From contig RHCK01000138.1 in assembly GCA_010030605.1 (NCBI GenBank), positions 1-5,161 on the forward strand: 5,161 bases of DNA, written 5' to 3'. The stretch is from Acidimicrobiia bacterium (lineage in GTDB: Bacteria; Actinomycetota; Acidimicrobiia; Acidimicrobiales; Ilumatobacteraceae). Positions within the stretch are counted from its first letter, which is position 1, and each line of letters begins with the position of its first letter. Below the pieces are notes generated by a model. That model worked only from the letters and a program-made list of their open reading frames with translations. It did no database searches and was not told the origin of the DNA. The position numbers were made by a program, and so were the translations under genes. Shown piece by piece: positions 1 to 5,161 of the stretch.

Positions 1-788
1 ACTCGTGGCTCGCGTGTCTACCACTGGCCCACATCGGCGGGTTCTCCGTTGTTGCACGGGCGCTCATCATGGGTCTTGCTCTCGAGGTGCACGATGGTTT
101 CGACGCCGTCCGCGTCGGTGAATCCGATCGCACGCTCACGTCGTTGGTGCCCACGGCCCTTCGTCGCCTCGACCCGAGTCGGTTCCGACGCATTCTGCTC
201 GGTGGCTCACGACCGCCGGCCGATCGACCGCACAATTGCGTGGCCACCTACGGTCTGACCGAGACGGGATCCGGTGTCGTGTACGACGGATGGCCCAACC
301 CCGACGTCGAGTTGCGAATTCTCGACGACGAGATTCTGGTGCGGGGCCCGATGCTGATGCGGGCGTATCGGGATGGCACGACCACGATCGATGTTGACGG
401 CTGGCTGCACACCGACGACGTCGGTCGACTGACGGCCGATGGACGACTCGAAGTCGAAGGCCGCCGTGGGGATGTGATCAACACCGGTGGACAAAAAGTG
501 TGGCCCGACGCGGTGGAGAAGGTTCTTCAACGTCTGCTTCCCGACGTCGACCTCGTCATCGTGTCCCGCCCCGATCCGGAGTGGGGGGAACGCGTCGTTC
601 TGGTGCACACCGGAGGGGCCCCGGACCTCGCGACGTGTCGATCGATGGTGAAAGAGTCTTTGGCCGCGTACTGCGCGCCCACCGAGATCGTTGCGGTGAC
701 CGAGCTCCCCCGCACGTCATCCGGAAAGGTTCGGCGCGATGCCGTGCGACGAATCATCGCCGACTCGGCGTCGCGCGGCGACGACTAG
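1..788 (+). CDS. menE: Acyl-CoA ligase, probably o-succinylbenzoate-CoA ligase (MenE), 5'-truncated by window edge
   Basis: The reading frame is open from base 3 to the TAG at 786-788 (261 visible residues), and the N-terminus lies outside the window. It belongs to the AMP-forming (ANL) adenylating enzymes, which make an acyl-adenylate from ATP and then the CoA thioester. The visible part begins with a WLACLPLAHIGGF segment like the MenE LPLxHxGG motif. It continues with YGLTETGSG at 249-275, then VVYDG, then GWLHTDDVGRL (the ribose-binding Asp region). Next come the hinge and GRRGDVINTGGQKV, DPEWGERV, and the C-terminal PRTSSGKVRR, whose Lys (codon 726-728) is the catalytic lysine of the adenylation step. 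The compact C-terminal domain and the VVYDG and DPEWGERV segments resemble actinobacterial MenE, which acts in the cytoplasm in menaquinone synthesis. The P-loop is not visible. Another short acyl-CoA synthetase is possible: family is near certain, the menE assignment moderate. An SDR gene follows after 9 bases. Confidence 0.75.
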   Translation, partial: SWLACLPLAHIGGFSVVARALIMGLALEVHDGFDAVRVGESDRTLTSLVPTALRRLDPSRFRRILLGGSRPPADRPHNCVATYGLTETGSGVVYDGWPNPDVELRILDDEILVRGPMLMRAYRDGTTTIDVDGWLHTDDVGRLTADGRLEVEGRRGDVINTGGQKVWPDAVEKVLQRLLPDVDLVIVSRPDPEWGERVVLVHTGGAPDLATCRSMVKESLAAYCAPTEIVAVTELPRTSSGKVRRDAVRRIIADSASRGDD

Positions 789-797
789 TTTGCACGC

Positions 798-1580
798 ATG
801 ACATCCTCCGCTCGCCTCACCGACCGAACCGCGTTCATCACCGGGGCATCCTCCGGCATCGGAGCCGCCATCGCCGAGCGCTACCTCAGCGAGGGAGCGA
901 ACGTGGTGGCCGTCGACCTGGATCCAACCGGAGTGAACGCCCTCGCCGCCCGACACCCTGATCGGGTGCTGGCGTTGCGTGCCGATGTCACCGACGAAAC
1001 GAGCATGACCGAGGCCGTGAACGCCGGTACACGTCGCTTCGGACCGTTCCATGTGGTGGTCGCCAACGCCGGCGCGGGAACCTACGGACTGATTCGCGAA
1101 CACGACACCGCGGACTGGAAGCGAATCATCGACTTGTGCCTCGTCGGAGTGTTCATCACACTCAAGACGACGGCCGACCACACCGCCGACGGCGGATCGG
1201 TCATCACCATTTCTTCGCTGAACGCCATCCAACCATCGGCTGGCATGTCCGCCTATTGCGCCGCCAAGGCCGGCGTCGCCATGCTCACCCGCGTGGCCGC
1301 GATGGAAATGGGGGCTCGCGGAATCCGCGTGAACACCATCGCACCCGGATTGGTGAACACCAACGCCACCGCAGGGATGTTCGCGGTGCCCGAAGTCGTT
1401 CGTCAGTTCGAGGAGAACGCCTCTCTCGGCCGCCACGCGTCACCCGAGGAAGTGGCCTCCGTCGCCGCCTTCCTCGCCAGCGACGACTCCTCGTACATGA
1501 GCGCGTCGTTCGTGTCGGTCGACGGCGGCGGTAACACCGGTCGTTATCCCACGTTGCCGGCGATCTTCTCCGCGCTCTGA
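798..1580 (+). CDS. Short-chain dehydrogenase/reductase (SDR-1), substrate unknown
   Basis: A complete 260-residue classical SDR, the usual family length, with a Rossmann fold binding NAD(P). The cofactor loop TGASSGIG is at residues 15-22. An Asp at residue 40, at the end of the second strand (VAVDLD), favours NAD(H) over NADP(H). ANAG is at 89-92, the catalytic Ser is Ser140, and YCAAK gives Tyr153 and Lys157. IAPG is at 181-184 and VDGGG at 241-245. The segment that normally reads DVNLxG reads DLCLVG here, so the structural Asn of the Asn-Ser-Tyr-Lys tetrad is Cys114. The ATG at 798 places the first beta strand at the normal distance from the N-terminus. No clear Shine-Dalgarno lies between the menE-like stop (788) and this start, so translation may depend on reinitiation from upstream. 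The gene is probably co-transcribed with the ligase. The substrate cannot be told from sequence: FabG-like, alcohol and sugar dehydrogenases all look like this. A role in menaquinone synthesis is not supported by any motif. Confidence 0.93.
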   Translation: MTSSARLTDRTAFITGASSGIGAAIAERYLSEGANVVAVDLDPTGVNALAARHPDRVLALRADVTDETSMTEAVNAGTRRFGPFHVVVANAGAGTYGLIREHDTADWKRIIDLCLVGVFITLKTTADHTADGGSVITISSLNAIQPSAGMSAYCAAKAGVAMLTRVAAMEMGARGIRVNTIAPGLVNTNATAGMFAVPEVVRQFEENASLGRHASPEEVASVAAFLASDDSSYMSASFVSVDGGGNTGRYPTLPAIFSAL

Positions 1581-1581
1581 A

Positions 1582-2325
1582 TCAGTTGCTCTTCACCCCG
1601 GCACCTCCGTCGATGACGTAGGTCTCTCCGGTGATCCACGACGCACGATCCGACGCGAGGAAGGTGGCCAACGCGGCGATGTCGTCGGGAACACCGATTC
1701 GGCCCAACGGAAGCGCGGCCGCCAAACGATCGCCGTAGTTGTCGACCAACACCTTGGCGAAGTCGGTGCGCACCAAACCGGGGGCGATTCCGACCACACG
1801 CGACGGACCCAGTTCGGCCGCGAGCTGACGCGTCATGTGAATGAGGGCCGCCTTGGTGAGGTTGTAGATACCGAGAGCCCCTTCGGTGCGCAGACCACCA
1901 ACCGACGCGACGTTGATGATCACTCCGGGGCGATCCTTCATCCCGGACTCCCACACCGACTTCGTCCAGAACAACGGGCCTCGCAGGTTCACTTGGAACG
2001 TCTTGTCGAATCGTGCTTCGTCCACACCGAGCGACGGACCGTAGTAAGGGTTCGTGGCCGCGTTGTTCACCAGAATGTCGATCGGTCCGAACCGTTCGAT
2101 GGTCGCGCGCACGCAGCGATCACCCTGCTCGACGTCACCGGTGTTGGCCGCGAAGACCTCGACGTCGCCTTCGATCCCCGCATCGGACACCACGTCGGGC
2201 CCGATCTTTCTCGACACCATCATCACGCTGGCCCCGGCCTCGGCGTACATCTTCGCCGTCGCCAGACCAATGCCCTTCGACGCGCCGGTAATCAGTGCGA
2301 CCTTGCCATCCAAACGAACTTCCAT
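1582..2325 (-). CDS. Short-chain dehydrogenase/reductase (SDR-2), FabG-like
   Basis: A complete 247-residue classical SDR starting MEVRLDGKVALITG. TGASKGIG is at residues 13-20. A basic pair, Arg39-Lys40 (VSRK), follows the second strand, and with the Lys in the glycine loop this suggests NADP(H). NNAA is at 87-90. The full catalytic tetrad is present: Asn113 (QVNLRG), Ser141, Tyr154 and Lys158. APG is at 181-183, and the C-terminal ITGETYVIDGG closes the fold. Length and motifs fit 3-oxoacyl-ACP reductase-like enzymes, but the substrate is not determined. The gene starts 21 bases after the stop of the CNNM gene on the same strand, so it is probably the last gene of the phoH-ybeY-CNNM operon. 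A weak TAGGT-type ribosome site lies about 10 bases upstream of its ATG. Its stop faces that of SDR-1 with a single base between. The two SDRs share family motifs but differ in predicted cofactor preference and in the tetrad Asn, so they do not look like a recent duplication. Confidence 0.94.
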   Translation of the reverse strand: MEVRLDGKVALITGASKGIGLATAKMYAEAGASVMMVSRKIGPDVVSDAGIEGDVEVFAANTGDVEQGDRCVRATIERFGPIDILVNNAATNPYYGPSLGVDEARFDKTFQVNLRGPLFWTKSVWESGMKDRPGVIINVASVGGLRTEGALGIYNLTKAALIHMTRQLAAELGPSRVVGIAPGLVRTDFAKVLVDNYGDRLAAALPLGRIGVPDDIAALATFLASDRASWITGETYVIDGGAGVKSN

Positions 2326-2327
2326 GA

Positions 2328-2348
2328 GACCGAAACCTACTTCGGGTC
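2328..2348 (-). repeat. Small imperfect inverted repeat between the CNNM and SDR-2 genes
   Basis: On the plus strand GACCGAA (2328-2334) and TTCGGGTC (2341-2348) can pair as a 7-bp stem with one bulged base and a 6-base loop. In the minus-strand mRNA this fills most of the gap between the CNNM stop and the SDR-2 ATG, and it holds the only Shine-Dalgarno-like AGG in its loop. No U-run follows, so it does not look like an intrinsic terminator. It may be chance. Confidence 0.3.
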
Positions 2349-3633
2349 AGTCGATGGCATCGTCATCGGAACGGCGACCCACGACCTGAACGCGGATCGA
2401 ACGAATGCGGCGACCTTGCAACGTGGCCACGGTGAAGCGCCAACCGTCGAAGTCGATGTGCTCCCCCACCACCGGCACGTGACCCAAGGTGTTGAACACG
2501 AAGCCGCCGATGCTTTCCCATTCGTCGTCGGGGATGTCGGTGTCGAGTTCCTCGTTCACCTCCGAGACACTGGTCGCGCCATCGATGATGTACTGACCGT
2601 CCTCGTGCTTCTCGATGAGTCGATGATCCTTGTCGTATTCGTCAACGATCTCTCCCACCAGTTCTTCGAGACAGTCCTCGAGGGTGACGATTCCTTCGAT
2701 ACTGCCGTACTCGTCGGCCACCACCGCCATGTGATATTTCCGCGCCTGCATGTCGCGCATCAGCTGGGCCACCGGCTTGTTCTCGGGAATCACCACCGCG
2801 TCACGCATGTACAGGGTCACGGCATGGGCGCCATGACCCGCGCGTTCCTCACGGACCAGATCCTTGATGAACGTCACGCCGCGCACGTCATCGTCGGAAC
2901 TGAGCACCGGCAAACGCGAGAATCCGTGCTCGATGGCCACGTCGACCGCCTCGCGCACGCTGAAGCTGTCGGGCACGGTGACGATGTCGGGGAACGGGAC
3001 CATCACCTCTCGGGCCACGGTGTCACCGAACTCGATGATCGACTCGATGAGGTCGCGCTCTTCTTCCTCGATCACGTCGTCGTTCATCGCCGCCTCGACG
3101 ATTCCGAGCAGTTCCTGTTCGCTGACGAAGGGTCCCTGTTCGAGCCCCTTGCCTTTCACGATGACGTTCGTCAGGCGAATCAACCAACCCGACACCAGGC
3201 GCAACGGAGGGAACGAGACCAGCATCTTCGTGCCGCGCGCGGTGCTGAGCGCGGCCCGTTCCGGGTACAGGACCGCGTACGTCTTGGGAACGGCCTCGGC
3301 CAGAACGAAGAACACCACGACGTTGGCCACGACGCCCACCACGACACCCACCGGGCCGAAAGCGCGAGCCGCGATGACACCGGTGAGAGTGGCCTGAACG
3401 GTCTGACACACGTTCACCGACAGCAACAGCGGATTCACCCACTTCTCGGGTTCACCGACCAACTCTTGAAGCGCGCGACCCTGTTTGACGCCACCTTCGG
3501 CCATCGCGGCGGCCTTCGGTTTCGTCATGCGCGACAGACCCATCTCGGCGAGCGACAGGAAGATGAGCAACACCAAGAGCACGAACACGACGACCAACAG
3601 GATCCAGTCGGTGCCGGTGAGCGCGGCGATCAT
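2347..3633 (-). CDS. CNNM/CorC-family membrane protein (DUF21, CBS pair, CorC_HlyC domain)
   Basis: A 428-residue integral membrane protein of the family annotated as hemolysin-like or CorC, whose studied members are implicated in Mg2+ (or Co2+) export. The DUF21 domain spans about residues 1-190. Hydrophobic segments lie near 9-29, 66-90 and 94-116, with a weaker one near 135-155. The acidic linker IEEEERDLIESIIEFGDTVAREVM leads into two CBS domains (about 208-265 and 272-330). The second carries the typical DEYGSIEGIVTLEDCLEELVGEI. A CorC_HlyC domain (about 345-420) ends the protein. In the first CBS domain the usual MVPR reads MVPF (Phe214). I chose the ATG at 3633 over an in-frame upstream start at 3684. 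It lies 4 bases after GGAGG, and its ATGA overlaps the ybeY stop, which suggests translational coupling. The longer form would add 17 polar residues ahead of the first membrane segment. The neighbour order matches E. coli ybeZ-ybeY-ybeX and M. tuberculosis Rv2368c-Rv2366c (from memory). The transported ion is not shown by sequence. Confidence 0.93.
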   Translation of the reverse strand: MIAALTGTDWILLVVVFVLLVLLIFLSLAEMGLSRMTKPKAAAMAEGGVKQGRALQELVGEPEKWVNPLLLSVNVCQTVQATLTGVIAARAFGPVGVVVGVVANVVVFFVLAEAVPKTYAVLYPERAALSTARGTKMLVSFPPLRLVSGWLIRLTNVIVKGKGLEQGPFVSEQELLGIVEAAMNDDVIEEEERDLIESIIEFGDTVAREVMVPFPDIVTVPDSFSVREAVDVAIEHGFSRLPVLSSDDDVRGVTFIKDLVREERAGHGAHAVTLYMRDAVVIPENKPVAQLMRDMQARKYHMAVVADEYGSIEGIVTLEDCLEELVGEIVDEYDKDHRLIEKHEDGQYIIDGATSVSEVNEELDTDIPDDEWESIGGFVFNTLGHVPVVGEHIDFDGWRFTVATLQGRRIRSIRVQVVGRRSDDDAID

Positions 3634-4232
3634 GATTCCTCCGGGACGGTTTGATTGAAGGTGGCGGGAACCGGTCCGTGCCAATGATGAGCGCTGAGGA
3701 TCTCGCGTTCCCGCGCCTGCATGCGCAACGTCGATTCGGCATCGGCATGGTCCCAGCCGAGAATGTGCAGCACACCGTGAACGACGAGCAACGCCAACTC
3801 GTCGTCGACGTTTCCGGCGTGGGTCGGCGCCTGGGCGACGGCCACCTCCGGACAGATCACGATGTCGCCGAGAAGCAGTGGCATGTCGCCACGATCCGGG
3901 GGCGAACGATCGGGACCGCGCGTTCCTCCGCTCGGACCGCTCACCACTTCGAGCACCTCACCACCATCGATCGGGAACGAGAGCACGTCCGTGGGACCGG
4001 TTTCACCCATGTGTTCGGCGTTCAGATCGGCGATGTCGGACTTCTCGACGAAGAACACCGACAGTTCGGTTCCCCCTCGCACGCCCTCCATGGCCAAGGC
4101 CTGTCGAGCCAGGGTCTGCCAACGAACCACGTCCACGGACACCGTCGACTGTTCGTCGGCACAGAACACTTCGGCGTCGGTGTCGCCGCCCACTTTCGTC
4201 TTGCGGCGGAACCTCGGTGGGCCCTCAACCAT
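3630..4232 (-). CDS. ybeY: Endoribonuclease YbeY (rRNA maturation factor)
   Basis: A 200-residue protein with the YbeY zinc site HGVLHILGWDH: His152, His156 and His162 are the metal ligands. Upstream is the conserved LNAEHMGETGPTDVLSFP block (residues 70-87), then LLLGDIVICPEVA (120-132). YbeY is a single-strand-specific metal-dependent RNase needed for 16S rRNA 3'-end maturation and 70S ribosome quality control in the cytoplasm. It is longer than E. coli YbeY (about 155 residues). The extra length is a roughly 20-residue N-terminal extension and a Gly/Pro/Asp-rich insert at about 92-117. The Arg that E. coli has in LNxxYRGKDKPT is Met75 here, as I recall for mycobacterial homologues. The ATG at 4232 overlaps the phoH stop by 8 bases (ATGGTTGA) and has a weak GGA upstream. 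A GTG at 4193 (187 residues) is an alternative start with no better ribosome site. The stop overlaps the CNNM start. Confidence 0.95.
   Translation of the reverse strand: MVEGPPRFRRKTKVGGDTDAEVFCADEQSTVSVDVVRWQTLARQALAMEGVRGGTELSVFFVEKSDIADLNAEHMGETGPTDVLSFPIDGGEVLEVVSGPSGGTRGPDRSPPDRGDMPLLLGDIVICPEVAVAQAPTHAGNVDDELALLVVHGVLHILGWDHADAESTLRMQAREREILSAHHWHGPVPATFNQTVPEES
3636..3642 (-). promoter_or_regulatory. Strong Shine-Dalgarno of the CNNM gene
   Basis: On the minus strand GGAGGAA precedes the ATG at 3633, with 4 bases between GGAGG and the start codon. It lies within the last codons of ybeY (the Glu-Glu of PEES). It decides the start of the CNNM gene in favour of 3633 over 3684 and is the only canonical ribosome site in the window. 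Confidence 0.85.
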
Positions 4233-5161
4233 TGCGATCCGATTTCGTCGCGGATTTCTCGTACGCGGCAACGATGTCGCCGACAATGCGATGACGCACC
4301 ACGTCTCCGGTGTCGAGATGAACGAATTCGAGTCCGTCGATTCCGGCGAGGGTGCGTTCGAGCCCGGACAGCCCGCTTCGCCCGTCGGGAACGTCGACCT
4401 GGGTCGCATCACCGGTGACCACGACCTTGGATCCGAAACCGATGCGGGTGAGGAACATCTTCATCTGTTCGGGCGTGGTGTTCTGGGCCTCGTCGAGGAT
4501 GATGAAGCTGTTGTTGAGCGTGCGACCGCGCATGAAAGCCAATGGAGCCACCTCCAACACCTGGCGTTCGTGCATCTTTTGCACGCCTTCGGTGTCGACC
4601 ATGTCGTACATCGCGTCGTACAACGGACGCAGATACGGGTCGATCTTGGCCATCAAGTCACCGGGCAGGAATCCCAGACGTTCGCCGGCCTCGACGGCGG
4701 GTCGCGTGAGAATGATTCGTTGCACCTGACGCGTCTGCAAGGCGTGAACCGCCATCGCCACCGCGAGCCAACTCTTGCCCGTGCCGGCCGGTCCGATTCC
4801 GAACGTGATGACGTTGCGGCGGATCGCATCGATGTAGCGCTTCTGCCCCGCGGTCTTCGGCTTGATCGTGCGCCCCTTGGCGCCCCGAAGGATTTCGTCG
4901 GTGAGCACCGAACTGGGGCTGGCATCCTGCTTGACCATGGCGATGCTGCGCTTGATGACGGCGTCGTCCACCGGCTCGCCGCGTTGCAGCAGCAGGACCA
5001 GTTCTTCGAACAGTCGCGCCACGACGGCGGCGTCGGGTCCGTCGATGGCCAATTCGTTGCCCCGAGCGGAGATGTCGGTGCCCGAAAAGGCGCCCTCGAT
5101 CAGTCGCAAGTGTCCGTCGCGGGCACCCAAGAGACCGGCCATCAAATGCGAGCCCGGCACG
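4225..5161 (-). CDS. phoH: PhoH-like P-loop ATPase, 5' end beyond window
   Basis: About 311 visible residues of a PhoH/YbeZ-family cytoplasmic ATPase. The Walker A motif GPAGTGKS is at visible residues 123-130. Walker B is FIILDEAQN, with Asp223 and Glu224. The sensor-like VVTGDATQVD is at 247-256, and VVRHRIV near the C-terminus carries conserved arginines. LTRPAVEAGERLGFLPGD (151-168) and DPYLRPLYDA are hallmark PhoH segments. The family is linked to RNA metabolism and is thought to work with YbeY in ribosome maturation. The first in-frame start-like codon is a GTG at 5160-5158, but it encodes the Val of a VPGSHLM segment that is internal in homologues as I remember them. The true start is therefore probably upstream, outside the window, and the CDS is marked partial. 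It is the first visible gene of the minus-strand operon, and its TGA lies inside the start of ybeY. Confidence 0.94.
   Translation of the reverse strand, partial: VPGSHLMAGLLGARDGHLRLIEGAFSGTDISARGNELAIDGPDAAVVARLFEELVLLLQRGEPVDDAVIKRSIAMVKQDASPSSVLTDEILRGAKGRTIKPKTAGQKRYIDAIRRNVITFGIGPAGTGKSWLAVAMAVHALQTRQVQRIILTRPAVEAGERLGFLPGDLMAKIDPYLRPLYDAMYDMVDTEGVQKMHERQVLEVAPLAFMRGRTLNNSFIILDEAQNTTPEQMKMFLTRIGFGSKVVVTGDATQVDVPDGRSGLSGLERTLAGIDGLEFVHLDTGDVVRHRIVGDIVAAYEKSATKSDRNG

Noticed and set aside
207..608. A 133-codon open frame on the minus strand
   Set aside because: It is a shadow of the acyl-CoA ligase, whose frame carries the adenylation motifs.
717..1436. A 239-codon open frame on the minus strand
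   Set aside because: It lies opposite SDR-1, which has a full SDR motif set. The product is Gly/His/Val-rich with no recognisable motif.
1581..1620. An intrinsic terminator at the convergent gene ends
   Set aside because: There is no stable GC stem followed by a T-run on either strand.
1837..3654. A 605-codon open frame on the plus strand
   Set aside because: It lies antisense to SDR-2 and the CNNM gene, which have clear family motifs. Its His/Asp/Arg-rich, low-complexity product is what reverse-strand reading of GC-rich codons gives, and it shows no domain of its own.
3634..3684. A longer N-terminus for the CNNM protein (start at 3684)
   Set aside because: The added 17 residues are polar and precede the first membrane segment. 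The ATG at 3633 has GGAGG and an ATGA overlap with ybeY.
3651..4418. A 255-codon open frame on the plus strand
   Set aside because: It is antisense to ybeY, which has its zinc-binding histidines and overlapping start and stop with its neighbours. The product has no motif.
5158..5160. GTG as the start of phoH
   Set aside because: It codes for Val in a segment (VPGSHLM) that is internal in homologues as I remember them, and the window ends one base later, so no ribosome site can be seen.

Overview
The window is GC-rich and almost entirely coding. Codon choice, protein signatures and the phoH–ybeY–CBS-membrane-protein order all point to a high-GC Gram-positive bacterium (Actinomycetota). The glycine/proline/aspartate-rich insert in YbeY suggests, as inference only, the Acidimicrobiia. 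I see no mobile element, CRISPR array, rRNA or tRNA, and I found no undescribed system. The interest lies in gene arrangement and a few unusual residues at conserved motif positions.

Left part, plus strand (1-1580): the C-terminal two thirds or so of an AMP-forming acyl-CoA ligase, best matched to o-succinylbenzoate-CoA ligase (MenE, menaquinone pathway). It is followed after 9 bases by a complete short-chain dehydrogenase/reductase (SDR-1). These two probably share a transcript that starts left of the window.

Right part, minus strand (5161 down to 1582): phoH (its 5' end lies beyond the right edge), ybeY, a CNNM/CorC-type membrane protein with DUF21, a CBS pair and a CorC_HlyC domain, and a second SDR (SDR-2). 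PhoH-ybeY overlap by 8 bases, ybeY-CNNM overlap by 4 bases (ATGA), and CNNM-SDR-2 are 21 bases apart, so this reads as one operon. PhoH and YbeY belong to the conserved ribosome and RNA maturation module, and the CNNM protein is their usual neighbour (E. coli ybeZ-ybeY-ybeX). SDR-2 is the non-standard member.

The two units converge, with a single base between the SDR-1 and SDR-2 stop codons and no visible terminator. No operon start lies inside the window, so no promoter is expected, and none was convincingly seen.
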